Below, piece after piece: positions 1 through 8,763 of a DNA stretch of 64,000 nucleotides (position 1 is the stretch's first letter; each line of letters starts with the position of its first letter). The stretch is taken from contig CANJVU010000002.1 of assembly GCA_947478525.1 (NCBI GenBank), forward strand, positions 80,421 through 144,420. Reading direction: 5' to 3'. Source of the DNA: Thiotrichales bacterium (GTDB lineage Bacteria > Pseudomonadota > Gammaproteobacteria > Francisellales > CACEW01). The position numbers and the translations under genes were made by a program. The notes under the pieces were generated by a model. The model was not told where the DNA came from and did not search any database. It saw only the letters and a list, made by a program, of their open reading frames with translations.

Positions 1-519
1 CTCGGGCGTCATTGGGCGGGCGTAAAAAATTTACAGCCACATGAACGTGCCATTTTTGGTGCGTTGGCCGCCTATATCAATTATAACCGTAAAGATGCAG
101 AAGCTGCGCTGGAGCAAATTTCTGCCTCCGCAACGCAAGAAAAAATCGCTAAGAAAACGTTGGATTTTACCGCCGCAGAAAGATTGTTGTCGCAGTATGG
201 TGACAGCAAGCCGATTAAAGCCATTATGTCTAAACACGCTTACGTATTGACGATATTTATTGAAATGTTGGTTGAGGCACGTAAAACGGGTATCGTGGCC
301 AATTCAAGTTTTCTCTGGGTGAAGCCAATGAATCGTCCTCTGTGGTACACATTAAATAATGTTGGCCGTAAGGCGGTATTTAGCGAAACCGCGGCGGTTC
401 ATGGACACTGGTTAACTGAGAAAAAAGTAGGGTTTGCGATTTATCAACCGATGATTGATGAGGCCATTTCTGGTATTGTCGAGGCAGTCAAATCACGTGT
501 TATTAAAGGGGATGTCTAA
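1..519 (+). CDS. dotM: DotM/IcmP, Dot/Icm coupling-complex protein (C-terminal part)
   Basis: The reading frame is open from the first base, so the gene starts outside the window; the 172 residues seen are the C-terminal cytoplasmic domain. Recognisable DotM features are the start of the fragment (LGRHWAGVKNLQPHERAIFG), KHAYVLTIFIEMLVEARKTG, and the tract around FLWVKPMNRPLWYTLNNVGR followed by HWLTEKKVG. In the family DotM is an inner-membrane component of the type IV coupling complex with DotL and DotN, which recruits effectors to the Dot/Icm machine. It overlaps dotN by one base (TAATG), so the two are translationally coupled. The product names follow Legionella DotM/IcmP; the assignment rests on similarity recalled by eye. 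Confidence 0.85.
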   Translation, partial: LGRHWAGVKNLQPHERAIFGALAAYINYNRKDAEAALEQISASATQEKIAKKTLDFTAAERLLSQYGDSKPIKAIMSKHAYVLTIFIEMLVEARKTGIVANSSFLWVKPMNRPLWYTLNNVGRKAVFSETAAVHGHWLTEKKVGFAIYQPMIDEAISGIVEAVKSRVIKGDV

Positions 520-1103
520 TGAAATTGACCCTTAAAACCGGAACCAATAACTGGGAACGTTTTGAACAGCGTAAGAAAAATCCACTGTTTAAAAAAATTC
601 GGGCGGATGTGCTTTATCGCGACCATTTTACCTGTCAATATTGTTATCATGAAAGTCAGGAATTGGAGGTCGTTAATATTGATAATGATTATCATAACAA
701 TAAGTCTGCCAATTTAGCCAGTGCCTGTGAATTATGCGCTAAGTGTACCTTGTTGGATGGTTATTCATTGGACTATACCGGCGCTGATAAAATGATTTAT
801 CTACCGGAAATGTTGCAAGAACAAGTTAATCAGCTGTGCCGGGTGTTGTTTTGTAAAATGACTGAAGAAGGTGAGGGCGCTTATAACGCTAAAATGATTC
901 TCGCACAATTGCAAGATCGCGCTACCTGGTTGGATGAAAAAGCAGGTTGTGCGTTGAGCCAACCGGCCATTTACAGCTTGTATTGTCATCAGCAAAACAA
1001 AGACCCACAATTGATTCAGCAACTGCGCTGGTTGCCAGCACCTGAATCATTCAAAGACAGCGTCGAACGTTGGAAGGTAGAGTTAGAAGCGATGGTCGAT
1101 TAA
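519..1103 (+). CDS. dotN: DotN/IcmJ, Dot/Icm coupling-complex protein
   Basis: A 194-residue protein, close to the usual length of IcmJ/DotN. It contains an HNH-like zinc-binding arrangement: CQYCYH near residue 39 and CELCAKC near residue 69, preceded by IRADVLYRDHFTC. In the family DotN binds the C-terminal region of the coupling ATPase DotL and helps present effectors. The start codon overlaps the dotM stop by one base. In Legionella, icmJ is followed by icmB/dotO; here icmB does not follow and an ankyrin-like protein gene lies downstream instead, so the cluster has been rearranged. Confidence 0.88.
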   Translation: MKLTLKTGTNNWERFEQRKKNPLFKKIRADVLYRDHFTCQYCYHESQELEVVNIDNDYHNNKSANLASACELCAKCTLLDGYSLDYTGADKMIYLPEMLQEQVNQLCRVLFCKMTEEGEGAYNAKMILAQLQDRATWLDEKAGCALSQPAIYSLYCHQQNKDPQLIQQLRWLPAPESFKDSVERWKVELEAMVD

Positions 1104-1321
1104 TACTTAATGTACACGTTTTAGGGCACCTCTAAAAATCAGAGATTTTAGGATGGCCGCTTAAAAATACAGGGATTGACAGGTGTTTTCGGGTTAGCAT
1201 ATACAGAACAATGAGCGGTGGAGATGTAGCCATGCTAAACATGGCTTGAATGAGCGCAACGAGTCACAAATAGAGACCTTGCTGGTGGTCTGCGAGGTGG
1301 AAAAGAGAGGGGGGAGCGAGG
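1104..1321. other. Leader region with two small inverted repeats
   Basis: This 218-base gap between dotN and the ankyrin-like gene contains no ORF I would defend. It holds an imperfect hairpin at about 1132-1149 (CTAAAAATC/GATTTTAG) directly after GGGCACCTC, a string that resembles insertion-sequence ends, and a perfect 7-bp inverted repeat AGCCATG-CTAAA-CATGGCT at 1228-1246. A purine-rich tract at 1300-1320 serves as ribosome-binding site for the next gene. A decayed mobile-element end is possible but not shown. Confidence 0.35.
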
Positions 1322-2752
1322 ATGTCGGGTGGTGGGGTTTGCGGGAGTGCCAAAAAAGGGGTGCATCAATCGGTTATTATTGGAGATGTTCACTGCAAAG
1401 CTGGCGCATACGAGCTGGTGTATGAAAACTACGAAATACTTCGGATACTTGGATACTCCAACTTCATACTGGAAAGAGCGAGAGCCAAGGATAGCATAGA
1501 TCTCGATATATCAGATGTATCTATTCAATACCGCAATGCGATCGCAGCACGGGAGTTCTGCAAAACATTGAACCTGACCGGACTATGGGACTGGTCCACC
1601 CTTCCTGCGCAACTGGCCAAACTTGAAGAAACGTATTCTGAAAAATTAAATGCAACTGCGAAAGTCTGGGGATGCACAGCGCAAGAGATCATGCACTACG
1701 CAGGGCGCGTGGAAGCATTCGCTGGACAACTTAAGCTGCTTCAAGCAATCAAAGGGGACGGCGGGGCCATAGCTCATTTCGCTCAGGCTTTGAAGAGTGG
1801 ACTAATAGAAGCTGTAACCGAGGAGTATATGCTAAGGACCGAGGATAATTACGCGAACATACTTGCCGCGCGCCCTAGCGTCGCCGTCGTAGGATGCCTG
1901 CATGTACCCGGGATAAAAAAATACTTATGCGAAAAGGGCGTAGCTGAAATAACCGTAATGCCACGGGAGGTTACTCTCCATTACAAAGAACTACGTGTGG
2001 GGATGGTGTGCTCAATAGATGATGGGTTTGATGCACTATTAAAGCATCTACGTATGAAAGATCAGGGTTATCTAAACGCGTGCGCGCTTGGGAGAGTCGA
2101 CGTAGTGCTGCGGCTGATCGCAGCGGGGGCAGATACTCATGTGGTGGATGAAAAAGGGAGGAACGCGTCACATTACGTGGCGATGAGGCGGGGGCGGCTG
2201 GGGAGTGGGCTGCTGCTGGATAAATATTTGAGTTGTGTGGGGCGTGATCTCGAAGATGCAGACATGGAAGCACTCCTGGCTGGCCGTTTGAGTGTGATGT
2301 CTGTCTTGCTCGAACATAACGTGGATTTTGACGCTAAAAACACTAACGGAAACACTGCCCGGCAGTTACTTAAAAGACAAGCAAGAGAACCTGGGTCGCT
2401 GGCAGAAAAAAAAGATCAATTAGGGTATGGAGTGCTGGTAGAACTACTCAGTTTGCATGTGCCACGTACCGGAAATCTAGGCTTTGCATGTGATGAACTA
2501 ACTCCATTAATCGATAAAATAGAAAATACTACAACCTTAGTGCAGACGGAGGAGTTGCCTATTTTTTCATTGTCAACATCAACAAGGAGCGCGGGCAGGA
2601 TTTTGCCTCCCATCACTGATGCCACTACATTTTTGGGTGCGCCGGAACCCCGCTGTCAACCATTAAGGTATGCTCTGTTGGGTTCTTTATGCACAACGAC
2701 TACCGATACCGAACAACTGGCAGCTTCTCTCTTCGGAATGGCGAGTCCCTAA
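1322..2752 (+). CDS. Ankyrin-like protein with possible TIKI/TraB-like N-terminal domain; candidate Dot/Icm effector
   Basis: A 476-residue soluble protein without signal peptide. The N-terminal half has IIGDVHCKAG (residues ~18-27), ILERARAKD (~49) and, near residue 194, VAVVGCLHVPGIKKYL; a GxxH near the start and a second GxxH later recall the TIKI/TraB/GumN fold, but I am not certain. Two ankyrin-like units follow, at about 242-275 (YLNACALGRVDVVLRLIAAG) and 303-340 (LLAGRLSVMSVLLEHN). The C-terminal ~90 residues are Thr/Ser-rich and look disordered. Start: ATG after a strong GGGGGAG ribosome site. Use of AGG, CTA and ATA codons looks higher than in neighbours, which suggests acquisition. 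Position directly behind dotMN fits an effector, but that is inference. Confidence 0.6.
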   Translation: MSGGGVCGSAKKGVHQSVIIGDVHCKAGAYELVYENYEILRILGYSNFILERARAKDSIDLDISDVSIQYRNAIAAREFCKTLNLTGLWDWSTLPAQLAKLEETYSEKLNATAKVWGCTAQEIMHYAGRVEAFAGQLKLLQAIKGDGGAIAHFAQALKSGLIEAVTEEYMLRTEDNYANILAARPSVAVVGCLHVPGIKKYLCEKGVAEITVMPREVTLHYKELRVGMVCSIDDGFDALLKHLRMKDQGYLNACALGRVDVVLRLIAAGADTHVVDEKGRNASHYVAMRRGRLGSGLLLDKYLSCVGRDLEDADMEALLAGRLSVMSVLLEHNVDFDAKNTNGNTARQLLKRQAREPGSLAEKKDQLGYGVLVELLSLHVPRTGNLGFACDELTPLIDKIENTTTLVQTEELPIFSLSTSTRSAGRILPPITDATTFLGAPEPRCQPLRYALLGSLCTTTTDTEQLAASLFGMASP

Positions 2753-2853
2753 GTCAAAAAAATAAATTATCAGTGTGAACTCTGGGCAACTCGTGGGGAG
2801 TCACACAAATATGCCGAAGCTTCACGGGGGCAGGTCAGCGTGATAGTATCTTG

Positions 2854-4344
2854 TTACATTTCGGTGATGGCGGTAAATCCCCAATCCGCAATCAGGATCA
2901 GCAAACTGGCAATGACAATTGACCAGGTGATGGTTTTGGGGACATCACGGGGTTGCAATTGTGCTTTGCAACGTCCGCAGATTTCTGAAACCGCCAGGAT
3001 GATCAGCATAAAACCCAGGCTGCGGTAGCTGGAAATCACCAGAGGCAAATGCCAAAAGGCCAGCTTTGGAAAAATATGTGGTTCAATGGCGTTCCAATAA
3101 GCGGCCATTGATGGGTAAATCACATGAACACCATGAACGCTGACCAAGCCGGCCATCAGTAGGGCAACGGCAGAGCCTGCCACGGTTAGCAGCGGCGCAG
3201 CGATAAATGCAGCAATGGCTGTGGGGAGTAAAGTCCAGCGGCGTGGCGATAATCCTAGCGTGCGTAACAGGGCATTTTGCTGGGTGGCTTGCATCATCGC
3301 AATTTCGCCGGTATAACTACCGCCGATTCGGCCTACGAGCAACAATGCGGTGAGCATGGGGCCTAGTTGTGTTAAGAAGGTTTTACCCAGCACCAATGCA
3401 TACAATTTGGCGTGGATGATTGGCATATATTGGGTATTGATGGTTTTTGCTTCGGCTTTCACTACATGCAACATTAGATGTTGTGTCCATGATAAGTTTG
3501 TGGCTTTGGTAAAGGCGCTGACAATTTGGGTTAAATCAACAGAAGTGAGTAATTGACAAAACAGCGTACTGATGGCCAAGCCAGTCGCGATAAATGCGCA
3601 GACAATCAAGGGTAAAGAAATACCCAAATAATCAACCAAACGCTGGCTTAAGCGTATCGGGAAGCGCCAGCGTAAGCGTTTTGTGGTATAGCGTTGTGGT
3701 GATCGTTTTTGTGCCACTAGCTTGGTGCTGAAACCCTCGGTAGCAAGCTGTTTGGCGTAGGCGGCATCATGGGAAATCAGTAAAAATGCCTGACCAGCAT
3801 CGCGTAATTCGATCAGCGTTTCAACAATTTCCTGCGCAGTACTTTCATCTAATCCAACAAATGGTTCATCGAGGATGATCAGTTGTTTTTTTTGAGAGAG
3901 GATTTGTGCTAATGCAGCACGCCGCAACATACCGCCGCTGAGCTGTCCTGGCATTTTGTGGCCATCTTCTGGGCGCAGTTTAACCGACGCTAAGCATGCA
4001 TTAATGTGAGCAGAGTCATAGGGCATGCCAGCGACTTTGCAGCTTAAAGCAAGATTTTCATTTACCGATAAGGTATCGAGCAACACACCCTGCTGAAATA
4101 ATACACCTACGCCTTGTTTAGTATCGATGCCTTCTGCCCACTGTGTTTCCACGGTGGCGCCAGGAATTTTGGCTAAGCCTGCCAAGTGGCGAATTAAGGT
4201 GGTTTTGCCGGCGCCAGATTGCCCTTCCAGCCAAAAGCATTGGCCTTTATTAATTACAATATTGACTTGTTTATTGATAAATGGACAGGTTTTGTTGATG
4301 GGGGTGATGGTGGCGCCAAACAGGAGGGTGGACATGTCAATCAT
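2854..4344 (-). CDS. ABC ATPase fused to MlaE/YrbE-type permease
   Basis: A 496-residue single-chain ABC importer or lipid transporter. The N-terminal third is an ABC ATPase: Walker A GQSGAGKTTL (near residue 41), signature LSGGMLRRA (near 134), Walker B LIILDEP (near 153) and the switch LLISHD. From about residue 245 a membrane domain follows with the MlaE-type core LVGRIGGSYTGEIAMMQATQ (near 340) and several hydrophobic helices to the C-terminus. In the Mla system of Gram-negative bacteria MlaF (ATPase) and MlaE (permease) are separate and move phospholipids between membranes; here the order is the same but the two are one polypeptide. A second in-frame ATG lies three codons in. The gene starts one base after the xseB stop, so the two are co-transcribed. 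No MlaD/MlaC-like partner is next to it. Confidence 0.82.
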   Translation of the reverse strand: MIDMSTLLFGATITPINKTCPFINKQVNIVINKGQCFWLEGQSGAGKTTLIRHLAGLAKIPGATVETQWAEGIDTKQGVGVLFQQGVLLDTLSVNENLALSCKVAGMPYDSAHINACLASVKLRPEDGHKMPGQLSGGMLRRAALAQILSQKKQLIILDEPFVGLDESTAQEIVETLIELRDAGQAFLLISHDAAYAKQLATEGFSTKLVAQKRSPQRYTTKRLRWRFPIRLSQRLVDYLGISLPLIVCAFIATGLAISTLFCQLLTSVDLTQIVSAFTKATNLSWTQHLMLHVVKAEAKTINTQYMPIIHAKLYALVLGKTFLTQLGPMLTALLLVGRIGGSYTGEIAMMQATQQNALLRTLGLSPRRWTLLPTAIAAFIAAPLLTVAGSAVALLMAGLVSVHGVHVIYPSMAAYWNAIEPHIFPKLAFWHLPLVISSYRSLGFMLIILAVSEICGRCKAQLQPRDVPKTITWSIVIASLLILIADWGFTAITEM

Positions 4345-4345
4345 C

Positions 4346-4564
4346 CTATGTTTTAGATTCTTGCATCTGCTGTTGGGTGATGACTTGGACTTTCTGTTCT
4401 GCTTCTATCAGGGCTTTTTGGCAGGCTTTGATCAATGCTACACCTTGTTCAAAATGGCTGAGCGACTCTTCCAGTGGCAATGTTTCGTTTTCCATATTAC
4501 TGACTAATGCTTCCAATTTTTTGAGCGCGGTTTCGAATTGAAAGGGCTCGGCTATTTTGGTCAT
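4346..4564 (-). CDS. xseB: Exodeoxyribonuclease VII small subunit
   Basis: A 72-residue protein matching the XseB family in length and pattern: FETALKKLEALVSNMENETL, then PLEESLSHFEQGVALIKACQKAL, a two-helix unit. It forms the small-subunit spokes of ExoVII, which degrades single-stranded DNA together with XseA. XseA is not in this window. The gene lies immediately before the ABC-MlaE fusion in the same direction. A TTTCCTC stretch just beyond its start (plus strand) gives a GAGGAAA ribosome site. Confidence 0.92.
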   Translation of the reverse strand: MTKIAEPFQFETALKKLEALVSNMENETLPLEESLSHFEQGVALIKACQKALIEAEQKVQVITQQQMQESKT

Positions 4565-4693
4565 GTTGTTTCCTCGTAAAGATCCGATTAATTGTGTCTC
4601 TATGATTGTAGCGATTTCTACAGAACAGGTATAGCCTGATCTGCGACAATCAGGTATCCTAAGATTATAGGAAGTTTAGATCGAATAATTCTG

Positions 4694-5233
4694 ATGATTG
4701 ATCAAGATGGGTATCGATACAACGTTGCGATTGTGATGGCGAATCAGCGTGGTCAGGTGTTTTGGGCTAGGCGTATTAAGCAGAATTCGTGGCAATTTCC
4801 ACAGGGGGGTGTCAATGTCGGTGAAACGGCACTGGCGGCTTTGTATCGTGAATTGTATGAAGAAGCGGGGTTGTATCCGCAAGATGTTCGCGTCCTTGCG
4901 GCTACGCCTGGTTGGCTGCGTTATCAATTGCCAGATCGCATGCAGCGTCATGATGGGGTAGGTTGCATCGGTCAAAAACAAAAATGGTTTTTATTGCAAT
5001 TGGTGGCGCCGGAGAATGTGGTTAATTTGCGCGCGACGCAACATCCAGAGTTTGATCGCTGGCGTTGGGTGGATTATTTCTACCCGTTGGAGCAAGTCAT
5101 TCCCTTTAAACGCCATGTCTATCGTAAAGCCTTAGAGCGTTTTTTTGCGGTGGTGCAAGCGTTGCGTTCACAAGCCAAGCAAGATAAAAGTTTAACCATG
5201 GCTTCCCCTAATAGTGAGGCGCAAGATGATTGA
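4694..5233 (+). CDS. rppH: RNA pyrophosphohydrolase RppH (NudH)
   Basis: A 179-residue Nudix hydrolase. The family-specific start [17 protein letters not shown] is intact, and the Nudix box runs [20 protein letters not shown] with the catalytic REUxEE core near residues 53-60. RppH removes pyrophosphate from the 5' triphosphate of mRNA and so starts RNase E-dependent decay. The C-terminus (EAQDD) is extended and overlaps the start of the next gene by eight bases. An imperfect inverted repeat CCTGAT/ATCAGG lies in its leader at about 4635-4655. Confidence 0.95.
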   Translation: MIDQDGYRYNVAIVMANQRGQVFWARRIKQNSWQFPQGGVNVGETALAALYRELYEEAGLYPQDVRVLAATPGWLRYQLPDRMQRHDGVGCIGQKQKWFLLQLVAPENVVNLRATQHPEFDRWRWVDYFYPLEQVIPFKRHVYRKALERFFAVVQALRSQAKQDKSLTMASPNSEAQDD

Positions 5234-6032
5234 AGTCGTCCTATTGTTATTAATTTTAGGTGTTTTCGCAGGCTTGATGTCTGGGTTGCTTGGTGTGGGT
5301 GGTGGCATTGTGGTGGTGCCGGGCTTGGTATTTATTTTGCGAATGGTCGATACCCCCAATGAAGTGATTATGCATGTGGCTTCAGGTACTTCCCTCTGCA
5401 TTATGATTTTGACCACGTTAGTCTCTGGCTATTCGCATTATAAACGAGGTAATGTCGTCAAATCTGTGTTTAAAAAGATGCTGCCGTTTGTATTAATCAG
5501 TGCGGTGATTGGCGCAATATTGGCGAATATCCTGTCGGTGAATTTTCTGGCACTCCTGTTCGGTTTGTTTTTGCTTTTTGTGAGCGTAAAGTTATTGTTG
5601 CCGAAAAAGAAAGGGGTGCAAGAAGTTCATGAAATTCGGGAGATTTCCACTCAAAAATTGAGCATTATCGGCAGTTTAATGGGGGTGTTGTCAGGGTTGC
5701 TGGGGGTGGGTGGGGGTACCGTTACCGTGCCTTTGTTATTGCAATGCCGTCTGGGTATTAAGCAAGCTGCAGGAACCTCGGTGGCGCTTACCGTTCCGGT
5801 TAGTATTGTTGGCACTATCGCGGTGATGATTTTGGGTCTGTCCGCGGTGCACATGCCGTGGTCGACGGGTTATGTGTATTGGCCAGCGGTATTGTGGGTG
5901 GGTGTTAGCAGTATGGTTTTTGCGCTGGTGGGTGCCAAGTTGACGGATGTCTTGCCTGCCAGTACGTTGCGTATTGCTTTTGCGGTGTTGATGCTGTTGA
6001 TTGCCGGTCGAATGTTATGGGGGTTTGTGTAA
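5226..6032 (+). CDS. TSUP family membrane permease (TauE/SafE type)
   Basis: I place the start at the ATG that overlaps the rppH stop (ATGATTGA) because GAGG lies six bases upstream; a GTG four codons earlier is the alternative. The 268-residue product is made of about eight hydrophobic helices with two pseudo-repeats, each opening with a glycine-rich loop: [20 protein letters not shown] near residue 16 and [19 protein letters not shown] near residue 155. This doubled motif is typical of the TauE/SafE (TSUP) family, which moves small anions such as sulfite or sulfonates. The substrate cannot be read from the sequence. It sits tightly between rppH and lgt. Confidence 0.85.
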   Translation: MIEVVLLLLILGVFAGLMSGLLGVGGGIVVVPGLVFILRMVDTPNEVIMHVASGTSLCIMILTTLVSGYSHYKRGNVVKSVFKKMLPFVLISAVIGAILANILSVNFLALLFGLFLLFVSVKLLLPKKKGVQEVHEIREISTQKLSIIGSLMGVLSGLLGVGGGTVTVPLLLQCRLGIKQAAGTSVALTVPVSIVGTIAVMILGLSAVHMPWSTGYVYWPAVLWVGVSSMVFALVGAKLTDVLPASTLRIAFAVLMLLIAGRMLWGFV

Positions 6033-6839
6033 ATGCTGCAGTATCCACACATTGACCCCATCGCGCTGTCGCTGGGGCCTTTGAAAATTCATTGGTATGG
6101 CATTATGTATCTGGTGGGTTTTGCCGCAGTGTGGTTATTGGGCGTGTATCGCAGCAAAAAACCATGGAGCCCTGTTAAATCAGAACAAGTAGGGGATGTG
6201 ATTTTCTACGCCGCACTTGGTGTGGTGCTGGGTGGTCGCATTGGTTATATGTTGTTTTATGATTTCAGTAATTTCATCCATCAGCCGTGGATTATTGTGC
6301 AAGTGTGGGATGGCGGCATGTCATTCCATGGTGGCTTGATCGGTGTCATCTTGGCGATGTGGGTTTACGCGCGGCGTATCAAAGTGCATATGATCGATAT
6401 TCTTGATTTCTTTGCACCAATGACGCCAATTGGCTTAGGTGCAGGGCGTCTGGGTAATTTTATCAATGGTGAATTGTGGGGCAGGGTGACCGACTCACCG
6501 ATTGGTATGGTTTTTCCGACTGGTGGGCCATTGCCGCGGTATCCCTCGCAGTTAATTGAGTTCTGCTTGGAGGGGGTATTGTTTTTTATTATTCTGTGGG
6601 CTTTATCGATAAAACCCAAACCGCGTTATTTTATTTCCGCGATGTTTTTACTGTGCTACGGTTGCTTTAGATTTATCGTTGAATTTTTCCGTGAACCCGA
6701 TCCGCAGCTCGGTTTTATTGCATTTGGTTGGATGACGCAAGGTCAACGTTTATGTATTCCAATGATTGTGATTGGGGTGGGTATGTTGATTTGGCTCTGG
6801 GTTAAGCGTAAGAGGGTAAAGCATGAAACCATATCTTAA
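6033..6839 (+). CDS. lgt: Prolipoprotein diacylglyceryl transferase
   Basis: A 268-residue integral membrane enzyme that transfers diacylglyceryl from phosphatidylglycerol to the lipobox cysteine of prolipoproteins, the first step of lipoprotein maturation. Diagnostic segments are [11 protein letters not shown] (near 67), [20 protein letters not shown] (near 94) and the Lgt signature [19 protein letters not shown] (near 138). The ATG follows the upstream stop without a gap, and the 3' end overlaps thyA by 17 bases, as in a tightly packed operon. Confidence 0.96.
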   Translation: MLQYPHIDPIALSLGPLKIHWYGIMYLVGFAAVWLLGVYRSKKPWSPVKSEQVGDVIFYAALGVVLGGRIGYMLFYDFSNFIHQPWIIVQVWDGGMSFHGGLIGVILAMWVYARRIKVHMIDILDFFAPMTPIGLGAGRLGNFINGELWGRVTDSPIGMVFPTGGPLPRYPSQLIEFCLEGVLFFIILWALSIKPKPRYFISAMFLLCYGCFRFIVEFFREPDPQLGFIAFGWMTQGQRLCIPMIVIGVGMLIWLWVKRKRVKHETIS

Positions 6840-7617
6840 TTTACTCCAAGATATTTTAGATCACGGTACCCCAAAGGATGATCGCACCGGCACTGGTACG
6901 TTTAGCGTATTTGGTCGGCAATTGCGTTTTGATTTAAGCCAAGGCTTCCCACTGGTCACCACCAAAAAATTACATCTGCGCTCGATTATTCACGAGCTGT
7001 TGTGGTTTCTCACCGGTAATACCAATATCCAATATCTGAAAGATCATAACGTCAGTATTTGGGATGAATGGGCAGATGCGCAGGGTAATTTAGGGCCGGT
7101 GTATGGTCAGCAATGGCGCTCGTGGCAAGCAGCAGATGGTCGCACCATTGATCAGGTCAGCGATGTCATTCAGCAAATCAGAGCCAATCCCAATAGCCGT
7201 CGTTTGATTGTCTCCGCTTGGAACGTCGGCGAGCTCGATCAAATGGCGCTGATGCCTTGTCATGCCTTGTTTCAGTTTTATGTCGCCGAGGGCAAGCTCT
7301 CCTGTCAACTATATCAACGCAGCTGTGATGTGTTTTTGGGGCTGCCGTTTAATATCGCGAGCTATGCCTTGCTCACCCATATGATCGCGCAGCAATGCAA
7401 CTTACAAGTCGGCGAATTTGTCTGGACTGGAGGTGATACCCATTTGTATTCCAATCATCTTGAACAAGCAAAGTTACAGTTAAATCGTGAGCCATTTCCG
7501 TTGCCGCAATTGAAAATTATTCGCCAACCGGCGTCGATTTTTGAGTATCGCTTTGAAGATTTTGTGATTGAAAATTATCAGTCACATCCGTCAATTAAAG
7601 CGCCGATTGCGATTTAA
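6823..7617 (+). CDS. thyA: Thymidylate synthase
   Basis: A 264-residue protein, the same length as E. coli ThyA. It makes dTMP from dUMP with methylene-tetrahydrofolate. The catalytic cysteine is in [12 protein letters not shown] (near residue 146), followed by [20 protein letters not shown] (dUMP-binding) and [16 protein letters not shown]. The start lies inside the lgt 3' end, consistent with translational coupling. Its last four bases overlap the stop of the small convergent gene on the other strand. Confidence 0.97.
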   Translation: MKPYLNLLQDILDHGTPKDDRTGTGTFSVFGRQLRFDLSQGFPLVTTKKLHLRSIIHELLWFLTGNTNIQYLKDHNVSIWDEWADAQGNLGPVYGQQWRSWQAADGRTIDQVSDVIQQIRANPNSRRLIVSAWNVGELDQMALMPCHALFQFYVAEGKLSCQLYQRSCDVFLGLPFNIASYALLTHMIAQQCNLQVGEFVWTGGDTHLYSNHLEQAKLQLNREPFPLPQLKIIRQPASIFEYRFEDFVIENYQSHPSIKAPIAI

Positions 7618-7835
7618 CACAACCTGCCAATGCCTCTGAGGAGTTGAATCACTAGCTTTTTGGAGGTCTCGATCGGCAGTTCGTCTTCAATTAAATTCAG
7701 ATCGCCGTCATAAATCCTTAGGGTAAGGCGCGTGAAAGGTGCCCGTTTGGATGGATCTACTTCATAGCGGTAGCGTTCGGAATCAACGCCGTTATTGTTC
7801 TGATTAGAGTCAGTAGAGAAAAAATCTTTGCTCAC
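7614..7835 (-). CDS. Small hypothetical protein
   Basis: A 73-residue acidic protein of unknown family. It has a polar N-terminus rich in Asn and Asp, then an alternating hydrophobic core ([20 protein letters not shown]) that could be beta-strands, and a basic C-terminal helix. It lies between the S24-type repressor and thyA, same strand as the repressor, 90 bases downstream of it, with its stop overlapping thyA tail to tail. It could be the second gene of the repressor transcript. I do not recognise it. Confidence 0.55.
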   Translation of the reverse strand: MSKDFFSTDSNQNNNGVDSERYRYEVDPSKRAPFTRLTLRIYDGDLNLIEDELPIETSKKLVIQLLRGIGRLC

Positions 7836-7925
7836 AAAGGCACCGTATTGTATTTTTGTGTCTAATTATTTCACAGTAAGTGTATGCGTGCAAGCAGAAA
7901 ACAACGATCGTCTCACATAAGCTTT

Positions 7926-8564
7926 TTAACGGAACGTTTTCATCATCATTCGAACCACACCGATTATTTTAATTGAATCCTGCATTTCAGTTAGAGGATA
8001 TCTTAGATTTAGTGGTTTTAAGAACTGTTTTCCGGAATCGATAATTAGTTGTTTAAAGGTCGGTGCGTTATTAATGTGCGCAATTACATAATCATGGTTG
8101 ATGGGTGTCAGTGAGGGGTCAATAACAATAGTGCAGCCACTGGAAAAACTATCTCCTTGTGGGGATTCCATGCCGTCCCCTTCAACAGTGAGGGCAAAGC
8201 TCTTGCTGCTCTCAATGTTGCTGATGGGTAACATGTCTTTGATTTGCACAGGTTCGCCCCTCAAGTGTGCGGAGATCTGATCCCAGCGTAGCAGCGGAAT
8301 GTATTTAATCGATTGGTAACTGGCAATGGACTCACGCACTTCCATCGGCTGGCTGGAGCCGTAATCCCGATAGAGCCAATCTACACTGATATTGAGTGTT
8401 TGGGCGAGTTTAATTAAATCATCGCTTTTGGGTTCCCGTATTCCTCTTTCATAGTTCGAGATTCTGCTGGGATAACTGCTCCAGCCACAGAGCTGCGAAA
8501 GCTCTGCTTGACTCACTTTTTTTCTGCGTCGCGCTAGTCTGATATTTTGTCCAATGGTAGTCAC
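7926..8564 (-). CDS. XRE/S24-type repressor, catalytic serine missing
   Basis: A 212-residue regulator with a phage CI-like plan. Residues 1-65 form a helix-turn-helix (IGQNIRLARRRKKVSQAELSQ, then RISNYERGIREPKSDDLIKL). Residues ~85-210 form the S24/LexA-like fold. In cleavable family members the nucleophile lies in GDSM; here the string is VEGDGMESPQG, so the serine is glycine at position 131. The lysine of the dyad appears present (TFKQLI, K171). By family logic it should bind operators and dimerise but not self-cleave. It is divergent from murE; a perfect inverted repeat in the gap is a plausible operator. Confidence 0.85.
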   Translation of the reverse strand: MTTIGQNIRLARRRKKVSQAELSQLCGWSSYPSRISNYERGIREPKSDDLIKLAQTLNISVDWLYRDYGSSQPMEVRESIASYQSIKYIPLLRWDQISAHLRGEPVQIKDMLPISNIESSKSFALTVEGDGMESPQGDSFSSGCTIVIDPSLTPINHDYVIAHINNAPTFKQLIIDSGKQFLKPLNLRYPLTEMQDSIKIIGVVRMMMKTFR

Positions 8565-8640
8565 TTGTTTTTCTTCTTATGTTTTATATTGGCCTCATAA
8601 TTATAACGCGTCACATTTATTTTACAATATTTATACAAAA

Positions 8641-8657
8641 ATACACTAATCGTGTAT
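8641..8657. promoter_or_regulatory. Candidate operator, perfect 6-bp inverted repeat
   Basis: ATACAC-TAATC-GTGTAT lies in the 199-base divergent region between the S24-type repressor gene and murE, about 77 bases upstream of the repressor start. A related half-site (CTAATGTAT) follows at about 8679. Palindromes of this form and position are typical autoregulatory operators of CI-like repressors; binding is inferred only. Confidence 0.45.
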
Positions 8658-8763
8658 GGCAGTGAATTTTTTTGTTTACTAATGTATCTGATGGCAGTGG
8701 CATTGCATCTTGGTGTTAAGCTCGTTATGCTGTACGTTAAAATTTAGGCTTAGAGAGGTACTT

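Noticed and set aside
2770..2815. Hairpin GTGTGAACTC/GAGTCACAC after the ankyrin-like gene as a terminator
   Set aside because: Has a bulge and no T-run follows; not strong enough to call.
2840..3028. 62-codon plus-strand ORF after the ankyrin-like gene
   Set aside because: Antisense to the strongly supported ABC-MlaE coding sequence.
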